DNA from: Hypomesus transpacificus
Taxonomy: Eukaryota; Chordata; Actinopteri; Osmeriformes; Osmeridae
Length of the DNA: 64,000 nucleotides
Direction of reading: 5' to 3'
NCBI RefSeq assembly: GCF_021917145.1
Contig: NC_061063.1
Span: 5,398,510-5,462,509, forward strand
Shown: positions 18,362 through 38,211 of the stretch, one piece after another
How positions within the stretch are numbered: the first letter of the stretch is position 1
Layout: each line of letters opens with the position of its first letter
Translations under genes and position numbers: made by a program
Notes under the pieces: model-generated
What the model was told of the DNA's origin: nothing
Database searches by the model: none
Seen by the model: only the letters and a program-made list of their open reading frames with translations

Positions 18362-18423
<62 letters not shown>

Positions 18424-19809
18424 GTCTATGCATGTGTATAGACCTGGTCCATGACAGACACAGAGGAGAGTGACAGTATGCCTACTTTTGTGTGTGTGTG
18501 AGTGTGTGAGCGTGGACCTGGTCTTCAGCCCGGACGGTGAGTGTGTCCTGGTGCAGCAGGTGTGTGAGCTGGGCCACGTCCAGCTGGAGGAACTCATCCA
18601 GCTTGTAGACCTCTGTGAAGTGGAGGTGGATGAAGTGATCAGCAGCTGTCTTCAGCTCGGGGCAGTCCAGACACTCGGCCAGGGAGGAGATACCTACGGG
18701 AGACAAGCACTTAGACCTCAGACAGCAGCTCCTGCAGCTCCTTCTGCTGGAGGAGAGACCCAGGTGCATACTGACAGGGGACAATGCACTTGGTAGAGGT
18801 TACATCATATTTTGGATTGTGCATCTGCACTATGCTGCTTGACCAGGGTTTTAATCTTCAGTTTCAATCCCGCTCCTCAACCCTATCTGTCACCCTGTCA
18901 CCCTGTCCTCCTCGCTGAGGGAGTGAAGTTAACAGACCAGATGACTCCAGGCCTCTGGCAGTGTGTTGTAGTAGCTGGTTCATTTCTCACCAAGGCAGTT
19001 GGTGGCATCAATCTGTCCTTTGAGGAACTCGACACACATCTTCTTGACTGGTTCGATCTGGTACTGGTTGGCGGCATCCAACAGTGACTGGACGTTGCTG
19101 CTGTTCACTGAGATCCTGATGCAAACGCACGCACGCACACACACACGTTACTTCTTACAGCTCTATGTTAGATCGGTCTTGGGGGCTTATTTCCATATTT
19201 AAACAGGCATGTTTAATTTGGCATATTTCCAAGTAAGTTTACAGGGCAACAGTCAGATGTGTATTGGCCTCTTACTTGGCGGTGTAGACAAACTCAACCA
19301 GTAGCTCAATGATCTCTGGCTCAGCACTCCTCAACTCCACCTCGTGGGACGTAGACTCCATCATACTGGCTGGAGATGGAGTGAGAGAAACGGGGAGAAT
19401 TTTATTTTATTTCCTGATGAGAGACAGTGTACAAGTCATACGTGTGTGTGTGTGTGTGTACTCACTAGTGAACATAAGGTTGAAGAAGTGGCTTGCAGCA
19501 GCAAGCACCACTCTGTGAGCTGGGAAGTGTTTCCCCTGAACCACCAAGGTTACGTCACACAGGGTGCCCTGCACACACAATATGTTTTCACATGGAACAA
19601 GACAAATGTGACCAAATGTTACTTTCTTGACACAAACATGTTCTTGGCAGATGTGCAAGCAGTGCCTCCCTAACCTGTTTCCTCATGTTGTTCATGACTC
19701 CCATTATGCTGGACAGCTGTCTGTACTCTTCTTTGGCAGCAAATTTCCTGTCGCTCTTTTTCTTAGACCCTAACGCCTTCTCCCCGGTCGGGGAAGCCAT
19801 GCTGGTCAT
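16058..19809 (-). CDS. klhl7: Kelch-like protein 7, CUL3 ubiquitin ligase adaptor, complete
   Basis: Twelve exons (5' to 3'): 19675-19809, 19466-19568, 19276-19369, 18991-19115, 18518-18693, 18131-18305, 17874-18016, 17522-17762, 16926-17127, 16599-16696, 16320-16503, 16058-16223. Total 613 aa (human 586). BTB about 40-145 ([20 protein letters not shown]). BACK about 150-270 ([20 protein letters not shown]). Six kelch repeats about 285-580 ([57 protein letters not shown]). The protein recruits substrates to CUL3; human KLHL7 variants cause retinal and developmental disease. Sequence after [13 protein letters not shown] is longer than in mammals ([21 protein letters not shown]) and may be poorly conserved. 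The donor after AEDQ is GTCCAC, a weak site, yet phase and homology support it. Introns hold large microsatellites and a minisatellite. Confidence 0.95.
16855..16910. repeat. (TG)n microsatellite in a klhl7 intron
   Basis: A near-perfect TG run of about 56 bases ends 15 bases from klhl7 exon 9 (exon end 16926). Read on the transcribed strand it is a CA repeat just downstream of that exon's donor. Confidence 0.98.
17167..17405. repeat. Compound 21/27-bp minisatellite in a klhl7 intron
   Basis: Repeats of CTGTGGGGCATCACAGGCAGG, some with an extra CCAG segment and some with the AAGCCAG variant, occur about ten times between klhl7 exons 8 and 9. Variant units alternate, so the array probably grew by unequal exchange of two unit types. 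Confidence 0.95.
17786..17838. repeat. (TA)n microsatellite in a klhl7 intron
   Basis: A TA run of about 53 bases lies between exons 7 and 8, 24 bases from the exon 8 acceptor. Confidence 0.98.
18366..18421. repeat. (GA)n purine tract in a klhl7 intron
   Basis: About 56 bases of GA repeat between klhl7 exons 5 and 6. Mirror-symmetric purine tracts like this can form triplex (H-DNA). Confidence 0.98.
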
Positions 19810-20465
19810 ACCCCACTGCCCAAAACACAGCTGCCAGTGGTTGTTTTGGTCTACCAGTTGGCTAGCTGACGTTAGCTAGCTTTGTTTCAAGTAGAAAGTG
19901 CCTTGCAAATAAATTTTAGAGCAAGCAGCGGTCAGCGTTAAGATAGTTCGTTAAAACACAAACCTTTGAATGTTGGTGCTGCCACAGCTATTTAAATATA
20001 GTCTGTAAATTATTTACGTGTGCTGTGTGTGGTTTAGTATTCACTTTCTATTTTCTTCGGATTTTCTTTGTTAGTAGTCAAAGTAGAAATATGGCGCAGT
20101 ATTGCCCTCTAGTGGATACTTTTAGGCAATACATTTTCTTCCACTCAGGTAAATTGGAAGGTGTGCTAATTTCTTCCCGATTGCATTAAATTGTCTTATA
20201 TTAATGTGGATTTATGTATATCTATAATGGTGTTCAATAGCAAAAAATGAAATAGACAAAAGGACAATCGTTTAAAGATAACCACCCCCCCCCCACACAC
20301 ACACAAAAAAAACAAACATTTAAGAATACAAACTTCTGTACATTTTTGGCACGCTGGCGACACCAATTGTCTGCTTTCCACACTACACATCTCACCTGGA
20401 CGTTTTTTTTTGTTTCCGCAATTTACCTGTTACTGTACTACGAGGAAAACTTTTCTTTAAGTCTC
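19810..20465. promoter_or_regulatory. Shared promoter region of klhl7 and the coiled-coil gene
   Basis: klhl7 starts leftward at 19809, and the first likely exon of the gene at 21110-22062 ends at 20596, so the two genes diverge from here. No TATA box is clear. A CGTCA motif lies at about 20475 (GACGTCA). Nothing else is recognised. Confidence 0.4.
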
Positions 20466-21109
20466 ATGATATTGACGTCACCAGGAATGCGGGACACAGA
20501 AGAATTGACCTGGATACTGGAAAAGCTACAAGCGACAAAATGTCTATTCTATTCTGTTGCTGTCCCTTTCTCGCTCCCTCTGAGAACAACAATGAGGTAT
20601 GAGAAATACACTCGAAAACAAGCACATCATGAGACTTGTAACATAATTTGTATTGGCAACTGCATTGGATATTTATGTCTATGACAAAAGTTTGACGTTG
20701 TTTGTGTACTAGAAGAGAAACACTTAAACTGTATTTACAATGGATGGTATTCATAGTTTATGGAATTAAGATGACCCTGCAATAAAATGACGCTGTGTTT
20801 CTTATGTTTAAGAGCGGAGAGCTAAAGTTAAATGCGTCAGATCTTGTTTTTGTTTGTATATTGTAGGTACAGTGCGTCAACCCACACTTTTGCCACATCT
20901 CTGATTATGTGTAATGTAAATACAACTGCATAATGAAAGAATAAACTATAACAGTTTACATTTTGACTCTGTTCTCTTTCTCTTTTTACATGTGTTTAAA
21001 TGGACTTTCCTTCTTTTTCTGTGTACATGTATGTATGTGTGTGTGTGTGCGTGCGTGTTTTAGAGGCAGGCCCTGCTTCAGCCCAGCACTACTCCCAGAA
21101 ATCAAGAAG

Positions 21110-22062
21110 ATGTCAAACCAGAGTCAGCTCGACAGATTCGGCCAGCACACTGTGGTCCGTTTTTAATAACTGTGTTGTTGACAGTACAGTGTGTCTCTGT
21201 TTGTGTGCCTGTGTTGTCCATATCTGTGAGTGTTTGTTTTTTACAGACACACAAACCCAGAGTCGGAGCGGTAGGTTGGCGCTACGGCTGGTGTGTGTTC
21301 AGGAGCTGGACCAGAGATTCTCTGACACTGCGGAGACCTTTAACGAGCAACAGGAGCGCTTTGAGGTCATGACTCAACACATCATCAAACTGCGACAGGC
21401 CTTTGGCTGTAACCATGACAACTCCCTGTCTCTGACAGAATGCGTGAAGAGGATCATAGAGGAAAATAGTGAGGGACACTTGTGAACACATCGACACATA
21501 GACGCACACAAACACACACGCATGCCTACTCATATTGAACGAAGTGGAGGTGGCTCTCTCAGTGTCTTCATCTCTCACTGTGTAAGTGTTGCTCATTTTC
21601 CACCTCTCCCTCTTTCCCCATCTCTCTCCATCTCTCTCCATCTCTCTCTATATCCGTCCTGCCCCAGAAGACAGATACAGGATTACTGTACAAATAAAGG
21701 GGTATGACTTCTCCCTCACTGTGGTTCCTCTGAGTTCAGAGACTGAACCAGATTTGTCACTGCCTCCTCGTCTGCGATTGGCTCAAGAGGTGCTGAAGGG
21801 GGTATCCAAAAGTGCCAAAGCAACAGTGGCTTCTGGAACCAAACTTAAGGAGCTGACTGGCTGGCTGCTGCGTAGTGAGGAGCGAATGGCGGAGCAGGTG
21901 AGGCAAGCAGCACCAACCTATCAGGAGCAGTGTCGTCTGGAAGAGAACCTGAAGGAGACCATGCAAGAAGTGAGGAGGGCAAAAGAGCTGTCGCTAGGAT
22001 ACAGAAAACAGGCTGGAGAGGTCCTTTCTGAGGCCGCTCAGATAGCAGGGGCTAGCACCTAG
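21110..22062 (+). CDS. Small coiled-coil protein, family not recognised
   Basis: Coding exons 21110-21154 (within exon 21064-21154), 21247-21270, 21303-21468 and 21668-22062 join in phase to 209 aa. The N-terminus is MSNQSQLDRFGQHTV. A helical region follows (ELDQRFSDTAETFNEQQERF, then HIIKLRQAF). The middle reads KDRYRITVQIKGYDFSLTV, and a long charged helix ends RRAKELSLGYRKQAGEVLSE. There is no signal peptide or membrane segment. The second exon is only 24 bases, and the first donor (GTCCGT) is weak. An upstream exon ending at 20596 (donor GTATGA) is in frame and would add up to 59 residues from an ATG at 20466, or fewer from 20487. AATAAA at 22531-22536 probably ends the transcript. The layout suggests a structural or kinetochore/meiosis-type coiled coil, but that is a guess. 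Confidence 0.75.
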
Positions 22063-22073
22063 GCCCTCACACA

Positions 22074-22080
<7 letters not shown>

Positions 22081-22144
<64 letters not shown>
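22081..22144. repeat. (AC)n microsatellite in a 3' UTR
   Basis: A CA run of about 64 bases begins 18 bases after the stop codon of the coiled-coil gene, so it should be part of that mRNA. Confidence 0.97.
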
Positions 22145-22147
<3 letters not shown>

Positions 22148-22539
22148 TGTGGCTCAATCTAATATAGATGTGTGTACATGGATTACAAGGACAGATTCTG
22201 TCTTAAGTTATTGATTAACATCAAAAACATAAATTAACAGTGTAAAACATAGATTAAAAAACTGCAACTTTTTTCAGTTGAATAGCACAGCTTGCACATT
22301 GAGTCACACGTGACACTGGATTTTACTTTACATTTTTGGAGTTTTAATTTTTTTACTACTATTTTACATTTTTGTCACTTTTTTTTATTAATTACTAATT
22401 AAGAACAGTGTTGTTCTTTTGTTAACCTTTTAAGATAATTAAGTATGCAGCCCCCTTCCTGTTCAGGAAACCTACTGCGTGTGAAGCTGCTGATTTGTCT
22501 CTACGTGAGTTGAAGGATTAATGTCTGAGTAATAAAGGT

Positions 22540-25500
22540 TAATTCCGCTCCATTTAACTGGATGGCCGTGCATTTATTTATCCATTTAGAAAGTGCTCTA
22601 TAATATCTGATATAATTTCATTCACATGCATTTTTACTTCAATTAAAGTGATTTCTGTAAAAATGTGTAACGTAGTGTACTTTTGGAATGTCTCTCACTC
22701 ATTCACTACTTATGCAATCACATCAATTATGTTTTTTTTGTTGAGCGAGAGTTCAAGGCCTGCTCTGGTGGTCTTCTGCTCTGTCTCTGTTCAGTCAACT
22801 GTCAAACAGCAATGACAGCGACAACCTACCATAATCGTGGAAATTATTAAAACACGCCCCAGCGGCTAAAGTCATTGGCTATTATTTGTAGGCGATCTTT
22901 AAATCTGCTACACTATTGGCTTATATATCTGTCACTCTAAACAAGTCCTCGAGTTCAAGGTAGTCTGAGTGTAGAAAGTAATGAAGATGGAGGGTTTGAT
23001 GTTGTTGAAATATTTAGGAGATTTATGGAGTAATTGATAGACATTTACCTGTCAAGTCAAATCGATATCGGACGCCAAAAGCAAGAAATTGCAAGATAGT
23101 ATGATAGTAAGTAACCTAAAACTTTCCTCTCTCATGATCTTAATGTCAAGAAAGCGCTTAGTCTGTAACACACTGACAGTTCAAATCAGAGTGTCGGTTT
23201 GGGATTATCCAGCACTGGTAAGCATATTTAGCTGCTGCTCGAGTCTGTACTGTCCACTAAGAAGCTTGTGGATTGCTGGTAGCCGAATCTGTCTTTGGCG
23301 AAGAGAAATGTAATGCATTATAGAAAGCCAACCGGCTGAATGGCCAAAAAGCGATCGCTAGCTAGTCAATTTGCCAATCTACAATGGCAGTGTAACGCAA
23401 CAAAAAATACTAGGAATAACTAGCTAGCTGCTATACAAGATAGCTAGTCCATATTCGTAAACCACGGTTGCCAACAAAACTAGTTAGCTAAAGTAGCTAA
23501 TGTCGTTTATAATGGTATTATAATATGTATGGTAAGCATTATCTACACTGGAGATTTACACACACATGCAGGTCAGTGTTAAAGCTGATAGAACTTGTGA
23601 TAGGCTCTGGCTAAACTATGGATAAATACAAGGGACATTCAATGAATGAGCATGTGCCTTTTGACCTGTGTGCGTGCTCAAATTGATTCCTTACCTGACT
23701 CCATTATTAATGTGCTTGTACATAGTCTATTATTCGAACAACCAGCCAACCTGCAAGGCTGAGTTAGGCTCGAGCTACTTCTCTATTTGTTCAGGAGGCT
23801 GGCTGAGTAATGCATTGTTAGAATTGTTTCAATATCTCTCATGTGAGACCGCTTTCCTGTTTCTATAACACTCTGCAAAACCCCTCTTCCGCAAGAGGCT
23901 GGTGAGTGTGTGTGACAGTGTGTGCCGCAGTAAGCTGACTTCAGTACCAAGTAGTCGGATTTCTAAATGAGCTTAATGAATTTGTTTTGTTGGTACACAT
24001 GTTGTTTAAAATCGAACATGTGGGTTTAATAAGCTGTGTCCTATCCTAAGTCCCAGTTTCAGACAGGGCTACAGACAGCAACTGGGCTTGTCTTATTTAT
24101 TGTAGAAGCGAGCTGTTCTTTCCACCGTCTTGATACGACTGCCTTTCAGATGTGTGTTTTTGTGTGAGTGTGTCTCTGCCTAATTGCCCTATAGCAGTGG
24201 ATGTCACTTTAAATATGTTATATTTGGTGCAAAGTGTGTCACTATGGGGGAGGGAGAGGGGGAGAAGGAGGTGAAGGAGAAGGGGAGAGAGAAGCCTGTT
24301 AAATTGAGCTGTCGTGCAGCCAGAGTGTCTGGGGTCTCTTAATGCGCTTTGACAGTGAGTCTTCCTCAGGCAACCAGAATGCAGGGCAGGACCCGGGGTC
24401 TGTCTGTCGACAGGAATCCATTCCCATGGAGCGAGCAGCAGGGATGCCTCTTGGTGCTGCTCACAGTTCTCCTCTGCTCTCAGAGGTCTGATACACCCTG
24501 ACCGTTGGAACCCAGTCATCCACTGGACAGAGGCCCAACACAGAGCCTTATATGGAATTTGTCTGAACTGTTTCAGTTTGGTAAATTTGGAAAATCCAGC
24601 TAATCACCACATGCGGAAGTACTAAAATTAGGACTGAAAAACCCAAAAAGGAGGATCAGTAAAAGGAACTCTCTGACTAGGACTAAGCCTATTGCTGCCT
24701 GGGACTGTGGAGAGATGGATGCGAGAGAGATGGGGAGGCAGGCTAAGAAGAGAGAGAGAGGAACGGAAGCAAGAGAGATAGTGTTGATAACGAGTAAATC
24801 ACTGATCCTTTTAGGCATACCAGCTAAGGAAGAGGATGCTAAGGAGAGAGAGACGGGGAGGGAGAGGGAGGGGGAGATGTTGAGAGGAGGACAGAGCGTA
24901 GGCTGCTATAAGAGGATTCCACCCTGTCAGATCCCTCTCTCGGAACCCACGGCTCTCAGACCACGCTGTGATTACACACACACACACACACGCTGGTGTA
25001 CACACCCGCAAGCACACTAACACACACACCCACGCACAGGTTCACATGCGCATAGACACACACGTCTACACGTTTATGTACGGACACTAAACAGCCTCAA
25101 AAAACAAGGGCTGAAGGCAGTGCACTTTATGTGAGAGGAGCTAAGAACCGCAACGAAAATCAGCCTTCTAGAGGGAGCACTTAAGAGAAGGAGATGAAGG
25201 GGAGGGGAAATGTGGAGCAGATGAGGTAACAGAGGGTCATTAGATGGGCAAAGGAAGGAGGGAAGGTATGCAGGTGAGAGAGACAGACGAGCAGAGCCAG
25301 CAAGAGAGCCAGGGACTGCCAGACAGGAAACAAGAAATCCAAGAAAGGTGTAAACATCCGGCGGACTGATGGCGGGGGGAGCATTGGAGGTTTGCGGATG
25401 CCCAGGGGCCTGTGTGGGCTTGCAGAAGACCAGTCCGACTCCCTTTGTCCTGGGCCAGAATTGCTGGTCTGCCCCCCTCCCGTGCATGGCTCCCATGCAG

Positions 25501-26508
25501 AACTACTGCCCCGACCTCCCACTGCTCTTTAAAGTAGTGTTAACATGCACACAGAACCCCTCTTCATGACTCCAGTGGTGTAGTGGTTAGTTTAGTGGAG
25601 GCAGTGCAGTTGAGTCACAGACTGGGCAAGCGAAGCCAAGTGTTTGAGCCAGTTTCGGATTGTGATGTTATTTAAGGACATTTCCTCAATGTTTCTTGGG
25701 GCTGTAGACTTCTCTCTCTTTCTCCCTCAGTCATTTTCACCTTCTTGCTTTCCCACACCCATTCTCTCTCACTCCTTCTCTCCACCCCTTTGCCAGTCAT
25801 CTGAAACAGAGCTTTCTGATTGGCTTATCCACCCCTCACTTCCTGAAAGAGGAATATATCACGCTCGTGTGTGTGTGCAGCAGGAAGTGAAGTAATTCTC
25901 ATGAATCAAGGAGGAGTGAGCAGTGTTTCTCTTGTAGACAGGACAACCTAAACATTCACCCTGGCTGTCCATAATACTGTAAGTACTCCCTACCTCTCCA
26001 GAGACCTCTGTTTATCCTGGTGTCTTAGACTGTTTGTCTCCGGAACAACTTGTTCAGTTTGCCTGCTTGAAACTTATGACTCAAAATGCCTTAATGTGTC
26101 AGTGGGTGTGACCTTTCGTTTTACAGACCTTTTACAGTTGTTAGAGAGAGATTTTATCCTGTGGTCAAAAGAAACAGCATTGGGTCCCGCCAGCTAAAGG
26201 TCTAGGTCTGCCTGAACAGTCTGCTGGGGTGATTTGTGTGCGAAATGTTCGAGTCAGAAGATGGAAACGTGCTACTGAGTCATACACTGCGACTGAGAGC
26301 ATTTCTTACTGTGAATAGAGTACATCGGAGCGCTTTCTGCTTTGTGTTGGTCTTTATGGACTTTGTGCATGTGTGTGTTTGCAGTTAGGCTGGTTGTAGC
26401 CTGTGTGTGTGTGTGTGTTTGCAGTTAAGATGTGTGTGCGTGTGTTTGGCAGCAGTCTGATGAGCTTAGTGTACCACTCAGTCCGAAAACGCTACCATTG
26501 TGCTCAAT

Positions 26509-26542
<34 letters not shown>

Positions 26543-27009
26543 GATTAGGAGTGTACCTAACAGAGGGGCAGTGTTGGTGTTTTTACAGGGTATGTTTAAA
26601 GGATTCCTCGTCCTTTTCAGGAGGACAAGGAGGACAGAGAAGTCACAATATCCTAAGCTCATTCACGAGGACTTACACTACCAACCCAACATCTGAGTGT
26701 GTGTGTGTTTCAGCAACAGAGGGGGAAGTTAACAAAAATTGGGCGGGGTGTGTCTAGGAACAGGTTGACAAGTTGGCTGTTCTACCTGAACAGGTTTTGT
26801 GAAACCAGAAAGGGAACAGCACTCACCTGTGATGTTCCTCAATAATCTGGCTCTGTTCTGTCACACGCTTGTCTTCAGCCAGGGTTAGGCGGTCCCACCG
26901 GCTGGGTGAGGAGGGCTGTGGCTTTGGGTGCCATGTGGGCTATTAGGCCTAAAGACAGAACAGAGAAAACAACTGAATTAATTATCCTAACTGTTGTGTT
27001 TGTGTGTTT

Positions 27010-27044
<35 letters not shown>

Positions 27045-29010
27045 ATCCAAGGCAGTTTACCTCCTTGAATCCCTCTGTCAGCCAGGTAACCGGGGGCAGC
27101 AGAGACTACTTCTTCTTCCTGCAACTCTGTTCATCACTGTCGCTCTCCTCCTCAATTAGACCCGCCCTCTTGTTTCTGTCCATCCCTCCCTCCCTGCAAC
27201 TCCACCTCCTGTGTAGATCTATCTTTCAGTGGATCCCCTCATCCATATGCACACCTCTTCATTCTTCAGATCAGTCAGTTTACCCTACCATCTGTCTAGT
27301 CAGCTAGACACTTAGCCAATGGGGCCCCTGAATAGTGTATGGTGGTGTGTGTGCCTTTGTCAGTCAGTCTTAGGAAGGAGGATGGTTGAGTTTGGTAAAT
27401 CTGTCCTCCTATTTCTTGGCTGCTTCACCCAAAGCTATAATCACAGCTTTGTCACTGAAGTTACCCTGCAATCTCACACACAGACACAGTAGCCATAATG
27501 AGGTTCCTTTTTTTTCTAGGACTTGTCAGAAAGACAAAAGGAGAGAGTGAGAGAACCAGAGAGGGCAGGAAAGAGTGAGGCAGGATGCTGATTTCCCTGC
27601 AGTCGCCTGAATGTTGCCAATTTGATGACTCACTCCTCCCCCCTTAAATTCCCACCATGGTACAGTCTATAAATATACCTGCCAGCAGAGAGGGGCAACT
27701 AAGTAGCAATTTGGGGTTGGGGGGGTGGCCATAGTAGATGGCCGTGAAAGGATTTGCTCTTAAAGCGGAAAAAGAGAAAATACCTTGATGAAAGAGAACC
27801 TGCTAGAATGTTACAGTAGACGAATCCTATACACCTCTCTAACCTTGTTTGGCTTGTTTGGCTTCGATCCTGCACAAACAGAAACGATAAGGAGGAGAAA
27901 TGGAGATAGACAGAAGGGAAAGGCACATGGAGGGGTTATGGGGGACATGGGTCACACATTCCACACATCCCGGGTCACACATTCCCTAATCTCATCACTA
28001 AACCTAGATTAGGACTGGGACTAGCTTAATCTGAGCCTGGACCTTGAGTGACATGGAGAGAAAATGGAGGCTGCACGTTTAGACACACCAATCACTTTTT
28101 CTGTCTCTCTTTACGGTTCTCCATCTCTCGCTCTCACACTCTTTCTTGCCTCCCCCTCCCCCCCCCCCCAGACACACACACACACTCTCTCCCTCCCTCC
28201 TTGTTGTTGCGTAACACCATTATAGTGTAGGACACGAAGAGGCGACCAAACGCCGTCAGAGGAGAGGGAGACGGCCAGAGGAGTGAGGAGGAGCGGGGGG
28301 GGGGGGGGGGCGTGTGAGATGGAGAGGACTGAGTGTGCAGCAGAGACACGAGGAGACACACACACAGGGACAGGGGGAGTAAAAAAAAGAGAGGGAAGGG
28401 GAGGGGAGAATGATAGACAGGAGGAGGCACACGCTCCATGGCATGTGGAGGAGTATGATCCGTACTCATGCCCAGTTGGTTTTTATGAGCATTGCAGGTA
28501 AGCACATCGCCATCTAATTCTCTTACCCCCGCTTTCTTTTCATTTCTGTCTCTGTTGAAAGGTGGTCCACACACACACACATTCATTCTGCAATCCAAGT
28601 TCAGTCTGCTGATGATGTTGTCTGCATCGCCTCACCGTTCAGCAGCTTTGTAGGGCTATACTAGGCTAACTAGCAGAATGCTCATGCTTGAATTGTTTCT
28701 GAAAGTGTGTGTGTGTGTGTGTGTGTGTTTGCTTGCCTGTGGTCAAATGCATGATAGCATTACAAACAACAAGCAATGGCTGACAAGGGACAAGGGAAGG
28801 TAACCTTGAAGGTGTGTGTGTGTGGAGTGCGATGGCAAGCAGCTGTTTGCATACGAGGATAGAGGTGGAGGAAGGAATCATCAGAGGAAAACCTGTGTGT
28901 TTTTAGGTCCCCACACACACATTAAAGAAAATGTTGTGGATGAATGTGTTTGATAATCAGTTTTTCCTGTCTCCCCCCCCCCCCCTCCCCCCTTGATCTC
29001 TCTCTCACAG
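22540..29010. other. 6.5 kb without coding exons: probable 5' non-coding region of hycc1
   Basis: No protein-like exon was found. Two donors could end non-coding first exons of hycc1: one after 23105 (GTAAGT) and one after 28497 (GTAAGC) in a GC- and purine-rich stretch with a G16 run (28295-28310). A tRNA-like piece near 25571-25660 (TGGTGTAGTGGTTAG, then GTTTGAGCC) may be an old SINE head. CA/GT microsatellites occur near 24980, 26510, 27020 and 28710. Open frames here (for example 24097-24519 and 25074-25496, both minus) lack family features. Confidence 0.5.
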
Positions 29011-29041
29011 GTAGAGCTGGTCCTACATCAGATGAGGGAAT

Positions 29042-36057
<7,016 letters not shown>

Positions 36058-38211
36058 ACCCTGAGTCCCCTCCTCTCGGAACGACATCGCCCCTGACCCT
36101 GTACCTGTGACCTGGAACTAGCCTGCCAGTAGGACTAGATCACTAAAAACACACACCATACACCTTGTCCTCGTCCAACTTGTATTCCTGCTTCCCCTTC
36201 TCAGTTATACACTCCAGGCCACCATCCCTCTCCAGCCCAGGAGTTGTCTTTACTCCTGTCATCCCCACATTGAGAGTGTCATCAAGGCCTGGTGGAGAAT
36301 TGGTGACTGGCAACCGACTCTTGAAACTACAGACTTACTGCCATCTGGTGATGTGTTGACAAAACTGCAGCTTGTTGAATCCCTGCCCAGTCGTCTTTGT
36401 GTGTGTGTCTGTGTGTGCGCATCACTAAAACTGTGTCTGCAATGATTTGGAAATGTAATATTTTAATTAAATCTTGTTGTCCTGCTTGGCTTTCCATGCA
36501 TCCCCCCTGACTACGCCCCTTATGATGGGGCAGACACTGTATGTACTGTGTGTGTGTGTGTGTGTGTTTTTAGTGTGCATGGCTGTTTAAGAATAAAGGC
36601 TGCTGATTGATACAAGATATGATTCTCCTGAACAGAAGTAAACCATTATTTTAATTACAATAACCTTCCGTGACCTGTGCCCACCCTCGTACTCCCATCC
36701 TGTGTTCCTGTTGCTACGGCAATTACCTGCTTCTTCATTCAGTGACTCTTAAATGAGCTAAATGAGCAAAGGTCTCATATAAGGATATGTCCTGATTGTT
36801 TACAGTGGGAAAATGTTGATGTCGTTCTGTAAAAGCAATATGTTTCTCTGTCTTTCCCACACCCTCCCCCTGGCACCTTCTGATTGGCTGTCCACCCCGT
36901 AATGACCTTTGGAGAAATTGATTTTTATTTTTTTACTTGATTTGGGATCTATACAATGTTTTGTGTGATGTGTAAACTGTGGACCTTTTTGTTTGAAAGA
37001 GAGAGACTGGTATTTTTAAAAAGCAAAGAAGGCTTTGAGCTGTGGTATTTCTTCCCAGAAAGGGAGAAAGCGTTTTGTTTTCTGGCAGTATTAACACTCC
37101 CACGTACAGTGTTGAAAGAGCTTAATAGCCTCTGCTTGACACAGCCCTCACGCCAAAGTAGTAAGGCAACACCAAGATCCCAGATCAATCCATATGCTCC
37201 TACCCCACCTCCAAAACCACTGCAGATCTCACAGCAGGAGAAAGCAATATGGCTGGTGTTCAGCTGTTCTACAAAAGGTGAAGCGTTCACTATATTTCTA
37301 ACACCAAGCCAACCATTTACAGATCTTTACTTGTTGATTGGGGGGGGAGAGGTCAGTTTAAGGTTGTGCATCCTGATTTCTCCACTCCAATCCACTCCTT
37401 TTTTAGGTGTTAGTACAATAGTGAAATTGTGTTTGTATGTCTGTCAGCTCCACCACCTGCTTGTGTCCCCTCCTTATTGACAGAACCGATCTGTAGGACA
37501 GACAGAGCACTGTGGAACTCTACTGTAAGACAACTCCTTCAAACATTAAGTGTTCTAAAATATCTATCTACAGCTCCACAGGCCCACTGTCCCAGAGAAC
37601 GTGTGTTCCTTAATTATATAAGTGTTTTTAGAACTGTTTTATATCTAAGAGGAACAAATAACAATCATCATGTTTCTGTATGTTGATTTACAGAATGTGA
37701 AAATAAGCTGGTGAGTTGTACATACTGTTGTACTAAAGTTGTTGGTTTATTGGCCTTTTTGTCTGAAGATTACTCTCTTGCTAGAACTTCTGGGAATAAA
37801 GTGTTTCTATATTTCAGACTGTTCTCATCTGTTACACACATTATAGTCCACCATACTTAAATATCTACATCGCTGGTGCATAGCTCTTGGATGTTTGGAG
37901 TTTCCCATAACTTACATTAAATCAGCATTGGATGTTGCTGAATGTAACTTTACAAAACAGTAACTTTACAATGACTACATGTAAATGATTAAATGTACAA
38001 TGTAAACTTCAGTGGATCACCATTTTGCATAGTGTAGCTAATTGCGTCCACTCGGTGGCGCTTGTTGCGTTTGACCTCATATTTCTACTGTCGCAAAACA
38101 ATGCGCCTCTTTACGGCCATACATCCCTTAACTTCCTGTTTTACGTCATTGGCAGCTAACAAGTCGTGAAGTCGTATTTGACCTGCCGAAGCTAAAGCTC
38201 TGCTGTGAAAC
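36058..38211. other. hycc1 3' UTR and hycc1-tomm7 intergenic stretch
   Basis: AATAAA at 36592-36597 and a second at 37795-37800 suggest a short and a long hycc1 3' UTR. A GT repeat lies at about 36548-36568. A 174-codon open frame at 36956-37480 has no recognised domain. The tomm7 promoter must lie just before 38212; no TATA box is clear. Confidence 0.5.

Noticed and set aside
28134-28598. 154-codon minus frame upstream of hycc1
   Set aside because: Low-complexity CT/CA-rich translation (CVCV, SPSHTPPPPP); it overlaps a likely 5' non-coding exon on the other strand.
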